Below are positions 16,301-26,700 of a DNA stretch of 63,998 bases, one piece after another. How positions within the stretch are numbered: position 1 is the stretch's first letter; each line of letters starts with the position of its first letter. The stretch covers positions 1 to 63,998 of the forward strand of contig JALEGX010000010.1 in assembly GCA_022763485.1 (NCBI GenBank), written 5' to 3'. The stretch is from Paracoccaceae bacterium (lineage in GTDB: Bacteria; Pseudomonadota; Alphaproteobacteria; Rhodobacterales; Rhodobacteraceae). A program made the translations under genes and the position numbers. Below the pieces are notes generated by a model. The model saw nothing but the letters and a program-made list of their open reading frames with translations. It was not told the origin of the DNA and did no database searches.

Positions 16301-18443
16301 TGAACTGTCTCAGGAACAGCTGACGCACCCGGCGCCACGCCTGAAAGGCGGCAGGTTCGTGGCCATGATCGAAACGGACATAAACACGGGTGCCAAACCT
16401 GGCGTCGATCCCGCCTTCGGGCAGCGCCAGATCGAACAGGAAAGCCTGTTCCAGCAGAGTGGTGCCGTCGGGATCGGACGGGTCCGCCAGAAACCGTCCG
16501 CCAGAGGCCGTGGACAGCGCACCAGAAGGCAGGCTGGATGTGGCCTGTGGCACCGCGCGCACCAGCGACACCGGGATCGTCCGGGACAGATCGCCCGCCA
16601 CCTTCAGCTCAACCCCGCGCAGGCGGTTGCGCACCAGGGCAATGTCGTCCTGTGACACCAGCGCCCGCACCATGTCTGGCCGGTCAGGCAGCACATAGGC
16701 CAGCAGATCGCCTTCCGAAACATAGAGCTGCTCCATCTCACGACCGGGCAGGGCGGGCACAAAGGTGCCGGTACCGGGGGCGGTCAGGGTCAGCCGGGCA
16801 ATGCGTTCGCGTTCGCGGGCCAGTTCGGCCTCGGCCTCTTTCAGCTCCAGCCGGGCGATCTCGGTCCGGCGACGCTCCAATACCTGCGTTGCGGTCAGGC
16901 GGCGGCGGAACTCTTCCACCCGCCATTCCAGCACCGCGATACGGGCGCGCACGGTGGGTTCCTCCATCTGCGCCACTAGCGCGCCGCGTTCGATCCGCGC
17001 GCCTTCGTCCGGCACCAGTCGGGTCACGATGCCCGAAGTGCGGGCGCGCAGATGCGCCTCATCCGGCAGCCAGACGACGCCTTCGGTATCCGTGCGCAGG
17101 GGCAGGGGGATCAGCAGCGCCAGCGCCAGAATTGCGCCGATGGTGCCAAAGGTCCAGGCGTTCGCGCGCCGGCGCACCTTGCGCAACTGGGGCGAGGTCA
17201 GCACATGGCGAATGTTCTTGAACACCGGCTTGATGACCGAATTGAACACCGACCAGCAGGCCAGCAGCACGCCCACCACAAAGAACTTCTGTGCCACATA
17301 GGTGGCGATGCCGATCATCACCAGCAGGCGATAGACATAGGCGGCGGGCGCGTAGAACAGGAACCAGACCTTTTCGCCGAATGTGGCGACTTCCTCCTTC
17401 AACTGTTTGGCGCGGAACAAGTGGCGCTGGATGATGTGACCCCAGTATTTGTTCGCCCGCGTGCCCAGATTGGGGATTTCGATCAGGTCGGCCAATACGT
17501 AGTAGCCATCGAATTTCAGCAGCGGATTGCCGTTCACCACGATGGTCGACAGCCCGCCAATCAACACCACGTTATAAGCGATGGCGCGAACAGCGCCGGG
17601 TTCTGCCTCGGCCCAGATCATCACCGCCACGGCGGCCACGAAGGTTTCAACAAAGATCCCGCCCGCGGACACCGCCGCGCGGTGCCACTTGTTGCGAAAC
17701 GCCGCCGCGGCCGACGCATCGACATAAGGCACCGGGAAGAACACCAGGAACATGATGCCCATTTCACGCACTTCGCCGCCGCGCGCCCGGATCAGATACC
17801 CATGCGCCAGTTCGTGAAGCGCCTTGAGCAACGGATAGGCCACGGCGGCAATCAGCAGGTTGCTTGTCACCAGCATCTGATCGGCAATGTTGCGGCTCAG
17901 CGGCTCCCAGTTCATCACTGCGGTGATCCCGCCCGCCAGCACCACGACAAACCACAACAGCAGCCCGAACCAGCCGGTCAGCGGGCGCACAACCGGCAGC
18001 GTCTTGCGCAGGAAGGCGTCCGGATCAAACAGCGGCAGGCGAAAGCTCATGGGGTTCATGGCATTCTGCTTGATCACCTGCCGGGTCTGCTTGTTGTAGC
18101 GTTCCAGCAGATCGGCCACATCGGGCGAACCGGCATATTGGATCAGATCGTTCTGATGCAGCCGCGACAGCAGGCGGATGACCTCATCCTGACCGGGGGC
18201 GTATTCTTCATGCGCTTCGGCCAGGTTGCGCCAGACCTCATCCACCGTGCGGCCGCCGTCCATCTGGCCGATCAGCATGTAGGCTCCGGGCGTGAAGCGA
18301 TGCACCCGCCCCGAGGAATGGTCATGCAGCACATACCAGGGCCGACCGCGATAGCGGTGGCGGTGCACCTTCACATGCGAGCGCAGACGAGGCTGCAGAT
18401 CCGCAACCCGGTACCAGATGGTGGAAAGATAATTCTCGGCCAT
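16293..18443 (-). CDS. PqqD-like / M50 site-2-protease / HlyD adaptor fusion membrane protein
   Basis: A 716-residue three-part protein. Residues ~24-103 look like a PqqD-type peptide-recognition fold. Residues ~150-450 are multi-spanning with the M50 metalloprotease zinc motif HELAH (210-214) and the second motif NPLLKFDG (306-313), so the intramembrane protease looks intact. After a membrane helix at ~435-450, residues ~455-700 form an HlyD/RND adaptor, with a barrel-sandwich half on each side of a coiled coil. It sits between the GAF-HlyD gene (1-nt gap) and the SecA-like gene (8-nt overlap). Inference: the PqqD-like part binds the leader of the giant protein, the M50 core may trim it, and the HlyD arm guides it through the periplasm. 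Many family members are annotated only as HlyD or M50 proteins. Confidence 0.83.
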   Translation of the reverse strand: MAENYLSTIWYRVADLQPRLRSHVKVHRHRYRGRPWYVLHDHSSGRVHRFTPGAYMLIGQMDGGRTVDEVWRNLAEAHEEYAPGQDEVIRLLSRLHQNDLIQYAGSPDVADLLERYNKQTRQVIKQNAMNPMSFRLPLFDPDAFLRKTLPVVRPLTGWFGLLLWFVVVLAGGITAVMNWEPLSRNIADQMLVTSNLLIAAVAYPLLKALHELAHGYLIRARGGEVREMGIMFLVFFPVPYVDASAAAAFRNKWHRAAVSAGGIFVETFVAAVAVMIWAEAEPGAVRAIAYNVVLIGGLSTIVVNGNPLLKFDGYYVLADLIEIPNLGTRANKYWGHIIQRHLFRAKQLKEEVATFGEKVWFLFYAPAAYVYRLLVMIGIATYVAQKFFVVGVLLACWSVFNSVIKPVFKNIRHVLTSPQLRKVRRRANAWTFGTIGAILALALLIPLPLRTDTEGVVWLPDEAHLRARTSGIVTRLVPDEGARIERGALVAQMEEPTVRARIAVLEWRVEEFRRRLTATQVLERRRTEIARLELKEAEAELARERERIARLTLTAPGTGTFVPALPGREMEQLYVSEGDLLAYVLPDRPDMVRALVSQDDIALVRNRLRGVELKVAGDLSRTIPVSLVRAVPQATSSLPSGALSTASGGRFLADPSDPDGTTLLEQAFLFDLALPEGGIDARFGTRVYVRFDHGHEPAAFQAWRRVRQLFLRQFNA

Positions 18444-18444
18444 G

Positions 18445-20334
18445 TCAGGGCTGCCAGGTCCAGAGCGCTTTCTGTGCCCAGTCGATCAGGCGCCGCGACC
18501 AGACCCAGGACATCAGGGCGCGGCCCACTTCGATCTTTGCAACCCCCTCCATACCGGGGCGCAGCCCGTCAGGGGCCGTGGTCAGCAGCCCTTCGACGCG
18601 GAACGTATTGGCATTTTCTCGTGCCTCGGCAATCGGGGTAATCCGGGTGGTGGCAAAGGGAAGGCCTTCGGTCGGCTGTCCGGCCAGCGCCAGGCGACCG
18701 GGCTGATCCAACTGCACATAGGACAGGTCACGCTCATCGACAAAGATGTCGACGCGATACTGATCGGGCGGCGCGATTTCAAAAAGCACCTCGCCCAGCT
18801 GCACCGGCGCGCCCAGCTTCTGGCTCAGGTCGCCAGACACGATCACCCCGTCGATGGGGGCGGTCAGGCGGGTGCGGGCCAGCTCGGCCGTGGCCAGCGC
18901 CAATTGCGCACGCGCCTGGGCAATCTGCGCCTCTAGCAGCGCCACCTGCGCGCGGTCATATTCCGCCTGCGCTTCGCGGGATTGCGACGCCAGCCGGTCA
19001 ATCTCGGATCGCCAGCGCAGCTCTTCCAGTCGCAGGTCGGAATCGTCCAGCCGCACCAGCAGATCCCCGGACTTGACCACGTCGCCGGCGCGCAGCGGGG
19101 CGTCCGCGATAAAGCCCGCAAAGGGCGCCACGACCGAGCGCATCTCACGCCCGCGCAGCACCGCATCGGCCTGCACCCGGAACGGGCCCTGAACCGTGGC
19201 GGCGGCGATGGTCAGCGCAATCAGCACCACGGCCAGCAGCTTCCAGCTCAGATGCCGGGGGCCCAGCAGGATGCCCAGAACATAGGCGATGGCGTCGATC
19301 AGGCGCCCGCCGATCCAGCGGTGGTTGCGCGCCTTCATTGCCAGCACCGGCCCGATCAGGGAACCGATGCTTTCGGCCATCAGCAGGTCGGATTCGGTAA
19401 AGGGCTTGTCACCGCCCCGCCGTTCACAGGTCATCGCGCCCATCGGCCCGTCTTCATCCGACAGCGGCACGGTCAGCATATGGGCGGTGCGGCTGGTGCG
19501 GACATGTTCGGCATGGGCCACAGCCACCGCGCGCGAGATTGACGCAATGGGTGGATGGCTGACCGAGCCGTTCTGATCAAAGGCCTCCTCCATCGCGGTT
19601 TCCAGCCCTTCGGCCAGCGCCGAGCGGCGGCGGAACCAGGCGGAATAGGACATCGACAGCAGACGGATCCGTGGCGCGCTGAACCGTTTGCGCACCACCC
19701 CGATCGAGATCTGGTCCGCGCCCAGTACGGTCTGTGCCTCATTCACGATGGCCATGGCTGCGGCGGCGGGTTTGCGGTGTTCCGAGGCGACCGCCAGGAT
19801 ATCCAGCGCCACGCCCGCGCGTTCCAGGCGGGCCTGGTTCTCTTGCGAGGCGTCCTGCCACATCTGCGCCGCCAGCCAGCCAGAGGCCCAGTGCATTTCC
19901 CGGAGCGCGGCCTGCAGTTCGGCGTCCTTGCTGCCGCGCAGTTCAAGCACAGCGATGAAGCCGACGGCAAGATCGCCAACCTTGACCGGGCAGGCGGCCA
20001 GGCTGACATCCCCATCGCCGCTGCGTCGGGTCGACGGGCGGCCCGAAGTCATCACCTTTTCAACGATGTCCCGCAGGGGCGACAGGTCACGGCGCGGGTC
20101 GGGAACCACTGCCACCGGGACAAAGGCCCCGGCCTGTGGGTCGGGGCGCAGCAGCACGCCCAGAGAGGCCGCGGGCACGCGATTGACCAGAACCGCCAGC
20201 CACGAGGTGATCAGCGCATCCTGACCACGGGCATTGGCAAAGGCGGACCACAGGTTGCGTTCTGCCCCCATCGGGACCGTGTTCGTCGTGTCAGGGCCGG
20301 CTGCACGCCCGGGCGCATTGGTGCCAATCGCCAT
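18445..20334 (-). CDS. GAF-domain HlyD-type adaptor membrane protein
   Basis: A 629-residue protein with a cytoplasmic N-terminal half and a periplasmic C-terminal half. Residues ~25-175 and ~185-345 look like GAF/GAF-like sensor modules (the second ends MGAMTCERRGGDKPFTESDL, typical of GAF domains). A single membrane helix follows at ~385-402. Residues ~405-600 are an HlyD-type adaptor: VVAPFAGFI lipoyl half, a coiled coil rich in Ala/Glu/Arg, then LTAPIDGVIVSG and a beta-barrel. It starts 19 bp after the DUF3467 gene. An adaptor with a cytosolic sensor suggests that export is gated by a signal or by the state of the SecA-like motor; that is inference. Confidence 0.82.
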   Translation of the reverse strand: MAIGTNAPGRAAGPDTTNTVPMGAERNLWSAFANARGQDALITSWLAVLVNRVPAASLGVLLRPDPQAGAFVPVAVVPDPRRDLSPLRDIVEKVMTSGRPSTRRSGDGDVSLAACPVKVGDLAVGFIAVLELRGSKDAELQAALREMHWASGWLAAQMWQDASQENQARLERAGVALDILAVASEHRKPAAAAMAIVNEAQTVLGADQISIGVVRKRFSAPRIRLLSMSYSAWFRRRSALAEGLETAMEEAFDQNGSVSHPPIASISRAVAVAHAEHVRTSRTAHMLTVPLSDEDGPMGAMTCERRGGDKPFTESDLLMAESIGSLIGPVLAMKARNHRWIGGRLIDAIAYVLGILLGPRHLSWKLLAVVLIALTIAAATVQGPFRVQADAVLRGREMRSVVAPFAGFIADAPLRAGDVVKSGDLLVRLDDSDLRLEELRWRSEIDRLASQSREAQAEYDRAQVALLEAQIAQARAQLALATAELARTRLTAPIDGVIVSGDLSQKLGAPVQLGEVLFEIAPPDQYRVDIFVDERDLSYVQLDQPGRLALAGQPTEGLPFATTRITPIAEARENANTFRVEGLLTTAPDGLRPGMEGVAKIEVGRALMSWVWSRRLIDWAQKALWTWQP

Positions 20335-20353
20335 ATGCTATGCCCCGCGCGGC

Positions 20354-20731
20354 TCAGTCACCCAAAGGACCATAACGGGTTTCATGTTCGTCGATCAGCT
20401 TGACCAGCATGTCCCGCAGCCGTTTGGCCGCGTGGGGCGCCATGACGATCCGGTGCTCCAGCTTGACCTTCAGATCCTGCGCGCCCAGGTCCCAGCTGTC
20501 GTTGACGCCGAAATTCACCACCACCTCTTCGCGGGTGGAAGAGCCATTGCAGACGTTGCAATAGCTGCTTTTCAGGTTCTGCGTGTCGAATTTGACCTGG
20601 TGCGGCGGCACATTCGCGTTCCGGATCGGGGTCTCGATCTGGGTGCCGTTGCTATCCGTCGCAGCCGGTTTTTCATTGCCCGCCGCCGACGTGTCAGCGG
20701 CAGGATTTGCCGGGGCTTCTTCTTTCGCCAT
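20354..20731 (-). CDS. DUF3467 family protein
   Basis: A 125-residue protein. The first 40 residues are Ala/Pro/Thr-rich and probably disordered; residues ~46-120 match DUF3467 as I know it (VKFDTQNLKSSYCNVC, STREEVVVNFG, HRIVMAPHAAKRL). The family normally has one cysteine in the YANVC segment; here there are two in a CNVC motif (C58, C61), which could bind metal or form a redox pair. It has no signal peptide or membrane segment, so it should be cytoplasmic. It lies 36 bp downstream of the giant gene and 19 bp upstream of the GAF-HlyD gene, so it is an intrinsic part of the operon. A chaperone or pilot role is a guess. Confidence 0.8.
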   Translation of the reverse strand: MAKEEAPANPAADTSAAGNEKPAATDSNGTQIETPIRNANVPPHQVKFDTQNLKSSYCNVCNGSSTREEVVVNFGVNDSWDLGAQDLKVKLEHRIVMAPHAAKRLRDMLVKLIDEHETRYGPLGD

Positions 20732-20767
20732 GTGACTATGAACCTTGCTTTAAATCATTGTACCGGA

Positions 20768-23700
20768 TCACTTTTCCGGTGCCCGTACCGGAGCATGTAC
20801 CATCGGTACAGACAGCCCGCCATGCGACCCGCTTGCCATACTGTAGCTGTGCGGGTTCGCGGCTGTCCAGTCGGAAAGCCCCTCTTCATCGATGGGCACA
20901 TCCGCTCCGTCGATCCGCAGTTCGCGCAGGGCCAGCGCCCCGGTCCGGCGACCTTGCGGCGGTCGGGCAAAGGCGATGGCGGCCAGCATGGCGACCTCGG
21001 CCATCAGGGCCGGAATGTCGGCAATCGTCAGCTCGAACTCACCTGCGTCCGCATCGGTGTTCAGCGTCACCGAAGCCCCTTCAAGATCCGACAGCACGTC
21101 CTGCGGCAGCAGGGCGTCACCGTCATAGGCAAAGCGCAGCGACACCGTGTCGGCCCCACTCAGGCCCTGCATATGCAGCGCCATGCGACCGTCCGGCAAC
21201 GCCTCGGGATCGATCAGACGGGCGCCCGGATTGTCTGCGCCAAAGCCGTTCAGCGTGATGTCATAGCGATCATGCAGCTGCGCATCGTCGATACGGTCAT
21301 TGGCCAACCCGCCGTCCATGTCGACCGCCCCGCCACCGCCGGAATCGGCGCTGTCGGTTTCGGTTGGGATGTCCTGATCAACCGCCTGGCCGTTGATTTC
21401 GACCGCACGGATCGTCAGGCCCGCCAGATCCGGATTGGTGCCCCGCAACACCCGCAGGCGCAGCAGATCCAGCGCACCTTCGGGCAGTGCTTCGTCCGAA
21501 TGGATCGAAATACGCAGCACCTCAACCCCGTCGCGATCAATCACTTCGCTGTTGACGCTCACGCCAACGGGCAGATCCAGCCCGGCAAGGGCATCCAGCA
21601 TCCAGCGCTGACCCAGCTGGTGGGTCGCCTCGATCACCATCTGACGGATACCGCCATTGCTCTGGAACAGCACCGGGATCAGCCGGGTGCGGCCGCCGGG
21701 CAGTTCCCCGCTCTGACCCAGGCGGACCAGCGAGATGGCAGGCGCCCCAACCAGAGGCAGCGGGTCCGATCCAAGCGGACGGGTCAGGGTGGGCGGAGTG
21801 ACGGGGGCGACCACCGGGGTCGGCGGCGCCTGGATGGTGAAGGTCAGCGTCGCATCATCGCTCAGCCCATCGGTGTCCGTGACCCGGATCACCGCCTCAA
21901 CCGTGCCGCTGCGGCCCGTTGTGACACCTTCCAGACGCCCATTCCCGGTATCCAGCGTCAGCCAGTCGGGTCCGGAGACCAGGCTGTAGCGCAGAGCGCC
22001 GATTTGGGTGTCGGGATCGGTGGTGATCATATTGGCCAGGATCGGCTGCCCAGAGGCCAGCGAGAACTGCTGATCGTCGATCCGCGGCGGCGCGTTCACG
22101 TCCACGGTCAGCGTGGTTTCGGCGCGCAACCCGTCAGCGTCAGTGACCGATATCCGCACAAGTGCCTCACCGGCCTGGCGGCTGGTGTCACCGGTCAGAC
22201 GACCCGTCGCGCGATCCACCGAGATCCAGTCCGGCCCTGCAAGCAGGCGGAAGACCAGATCCCGGACCGGCGTGTCGGCATCCGTTGCGGTGATCGCATG
22301 GCTCAGGCGCTCGCCGCGTATCAGTGTGAGATCGTTGGCTGAGAGGGTCGGACGCGCATTGACGTCAACCTGAACAGTGAATTCAGCGCTCAACCCATCG
22401 GGATCGGTGACGCTGAAAGTGGCGCTATGCACCCCGGAATTGCCCGTGGTTGCACCCGTCACGCGGCCGCTGAGGGCATCGACCTGCATCCATGCCGGGG
22501 CCGAAACCACCGCATACCGCAGATCCGCCGTTGCAGTATCCGCATCCGTTCCAATCAGTTGCAGGTCCAGAGCCTGCCCTTCGATCAGGGTTACATCCGA
22601 AGCCGTCAGGACCGGGCGGGCCAGAACCGTCACGGTGATTGTAGCGGTGTCGCTCAACCCGTCGCTGTCGATGACGCTGATGGTGACGTTATGCCGTCCC
22701 ACCTGCCCAGCACTTGCACCGCTCAGCGCGCCCGTGCCCGGATCAACGGTGATCCAGTCCGGACCTGCTTGTTTGGCAAAGGTCAACGCAGCCGCCGGGC
22801 TATCCTGATCCGTGACCGTCACGGCCAGCGACAGGGTGTCCCCTTCGACCAGACGTGTGTCGGCGGCGGTCAGAACCGGGCGGGCCTGAACGGTCACGCG
22901 GAAGGTTGTCTGACCAGTCAGACCTTCGGAGTCCGTGGCCTCGATGGTTACGCTTTCGGTGCCGACCTGACCAGTGGTATCACCAAGGATCTGACCGCTG
23001 TCGGTCAGAACGATCCACGCCGGGCCACTGACAATCCGGAAGCTTGGGGTTTCGCCCGGGTTGTCGGGATCGGCAACCGTCAGTGTCAGATCAAGCTGCT
23101 GGCCTTCTTCCAGCGTTTGATCCGCAGCGGTCAATCGGGGTGGTGCATTGACATCAACCGTAAAGGTGGTCTGATCGCTCAGCCCCTCGGCATCGGTGAC
23201 GGAAACGGTGATATTGGCCAAGCCGGCCTGACCGGTGCTATCACCGGTGATCGCCCCGGTTGCCGAGTCCACCATGATCCAGTCGGGCCCGGCGACCTTG
23301 GCAAAGGTCAGCTGTGCCGCTGGACTGTCCGGGTCGGTAACGGTGGGCGCCAGCGACAGGGCATCACCGACAGTCAGAACCGCATCTGCAACGCTGATCT
23401 GCGGACGGGCCAACACGGTCAGAGTGAAGCTTGCTCTGCCAGTCAGACCATCGGCATCCGTGACCTGAACCTGCACGACATGCGTCCCAACACCCCCGGC
23501 GCTGTCGCCGGTCACTGCACCGGTTGCCGGATCGACTGTAATCCAGGCGGGACCGGACAGCTTGCTATAGACCGCTGTACCATCAGCGTTGTCAGGGTCG
23601 GTCAGAACCGGCTGCACATCGACAGCGGCCCCTTCGACAACCGTGGTGTTCGCCAAGGTGATGGCTGGTGGCACATTGACATCCACGACAAAGGTGGCCT

Positions 23701-26700
23701 GCGCGCCCAGGCCGTCCGGATCGGTCACGGAGATCGTGACATTGGCCGGACCGGCCTGACCGGTGCTGTCGCCTGTCACGGCCCCAGTTGCCGGGTCCAC
23801 CATGATCCAATCCGGGCCGGACAATTTGGCAAAGACCAAGCTGTTGGCCGGGCTGTCTTCGTCGGACGCGGTAACGGTATGATTCAGGGCATTGCCCTGC
23901 GTCACGCTGACATCCGCAACCGAGATTTCCGGCCGCGCCCGTACTGTGACGGTGAACGTGGTGTCGTCGGTCAGCCCTTGCGCGTCGGTGACGCTGACCC
24001 CAACGGTAAAGACGCCCACGTTGTCCGTGGTCTGGCCAGTGGCTTCACCGGTGGCGGCGTCTACCGTGATCCAGCCCGGACCACTTGTCTTGGCAAAGGT
24101 CAACTCACTGTCCGGGCTGTCCGGATCGGTGGCCAAGGGGGTTGCCGACAGCGGATCACCTTCGATCAGCACGACGTTGCTGGCGGTGATTTCAGGCGCA
24201 CCATAGACCGTGACAGTCAGGGCTTCGGACGTGGTCAGCCCGTCGCTATCGGTCACCTGCATGGTGAGCACGTAGCGCCCGGCCTGACCGGTGGTGTCAC
24301 CCGTCAGGGTGCCGGTAGCCGGATCGATGTTGATCCAGGCCGGGACAGTGCCGGCCAGGGCAAAGACCAGTTGCGCATCGTCACCATCAGGATCGCTGGC
24401 AGTCACGGCATGTGACAGGGCAGTGCCTGCAAGCAGCGCCGCGTCGGTAACCGTCAGAACCGGCGGTTGCTGAACCGTCAGCGTGAAGCTGGTGGTCGCA
24501 AACGCCCCGTCAGGGTCTGTGACCCGGACGGTAAAGGTCTCGGCCCTCGGTGCGGACGGCGTCCAGCGGATCACACCGGTTGCAGAGTCGATCGTCGCCC
24601 CTGCAGGCGCGGCATCCAGGCTGAGCACCAGATCAGCGCGGTCATTGTCGATGTCGCTGACCGTGACTTGAACCGTGGCTTCGCGGCCCTGCAGAACACG
24701 CGCATCGGGGATCGCGTCAATCTCGGGCGCATCATTCAGCGGCGAGATATTGACGGTCAGAACCGCCGGATCGGAGCGCGATACGCCATCGAACACGCGA
24801 TAGGTGATTTCATGCGAGCCGGTGACATCGGGGGCCGGAGTATAGCGGAACAGACCGCCCGAAACCGGCACCAAGGTCGCCTGTCCCAGATCGGTTTCGA
24901 TCTGAACAATCAGCGGATCGCCATCGGGATCACTGTCATTACCCAGAATGTCGATCAGGATCGGGGTGTCCTCTGGCGTGGTGACCGTTTCGCCTGTGGC
25001 TGTCGGAGCCGCGTTCTGGGTGGTGCCCAGCAGGCGCAGGCTGTCGACACTGACCTCGGAATCGACGGCATTCAGGCCGATCAGGTCAAAGTTGATCACC
25101 AGCCCCGCCGGACGCGGGGCAAGCCCGCTCAGATCCACGGTGACGATCAGCTCACCATTCGCGCCGAAGGAGGCCCCAACTGCAGACGACATGTACATGG
25201 TGCCGTCTGCCTGAATGTTCAGCAATGCATCGGTGCCGTTGAGTCCTGCAATCTGGGGCAGAACGGTGTCACCCGTCGCCGCATCGAACAGCGCCACTTC
25301 GAAGGCATCGGGCGGGGCGTCACCCGGTTGTCCCAACGTGATGTCGGACAGGACAAACTGCAGTGCAGTTGTGTTGGCAGGCAGATTGAAGGCCTGTGAG
25401 AGGCCCGACATCACGCCGCCGTTTTCATCCAGGCGCGCCTTGCCCTGTGCCGTGACCGCAACGCTGCCGGACGTGGTCCATCCGTTCAGCCCGTTGGCAA
25501 AGTCGCCATTTGAGAACGGCGCGGTAACGACCGGGGCGTTGACCGCAGCCGGGTTGGAGACCGGAATTGCATCTACCGATGTGGTCGGCGCAAAGGTCTG
25601 CTTGATCCCGTCGCGGCCGACATAGTCTTCGTCCGGCAGCTGGCTGGACCAGTCCTGAACATCCGGTCCCGAAGGCAGACGGCGGAGGCCGGTATCGATC
25701 ACCGGCGACATCAGGAAGTCGCTCCCCGGATCAACGTGATCCGACAGCCCCATGATGTTGCCCATCTCATGCAGCAGCACGCTTAGCAGATCGATCCGAC
25801 CGGCCGCGTCGCTGTCTTCGCCGGCTACGAAAAGATGCGCCTGATCGGTGGTCGCAAACTCGAGCTGATCCAGAGGCGTGGCATCCAGATACCAGCCATG
25901 TCCGGCAGCATCGGCATCCAGTGTGATGACATTGCCTTCGGCCTCGGCCAGCGCCGCGCCGTCCAGATCGTCGATCCGGATGATCAGATCGCCGAGTTTG
26001 CCCTGCACATCGGGCACAAGGGCGCTGTCGATCCAGATGCCTTCGGCGACTTCGGCCAGCGCCTGTGCGCCTTCGACAGTGATCGACTCCGCGCCCGCCC
26101 CGACAGTCGCTGCGGACTGGTTCGATGCGGTCTTGGTCAGTTTCACGTTGTCGATCAGCATGACGACGGAAACCGCGTCGGTGATCGAATTGAAGATCGA
26201 GAACGACCCCATGAATTCAATCACGGAATCCAGCAGATCCTCAGACTGTTTCCGCTCCAGACCGGTGTTGCGGATGGTCATGTTGGCAACCTGGCCGCGC
26301 ACCTCTGTCGGGATGATGAACCGAGCGGTCTGGTAGCCCGAGAAGAAGCTACGGTCGAAGAAATACTTGTCGCTCTGTTGAATGATCCCGTTGGAGTCCG
26401 CTTTCACGGCCTTGGCCCGGTATTCGGTGCCGTCAACGGTGGTAAAGATCAGTTCGGACCCGACATTGGTGTTCGGGTTGAACGGCAGGAAGGCCTGGAA
26501 TTCGGCATATTCCATGTCGCTCGGGATGAACATCCGGTTGTGGGTTAGCTTGTCGATCTGGCCGACCCGGTCAACAAGGCTGTCGAACTGATCCGGCAGC
26601 GAGAAGTCGGTGAACGGCAGGTTGCCGTCCGGCAGGAAGGTGCGGAACAGATCCTTGATGGCCTGTGTGCCGCCCATGACCAGCGCATAGTTCGGATCCT

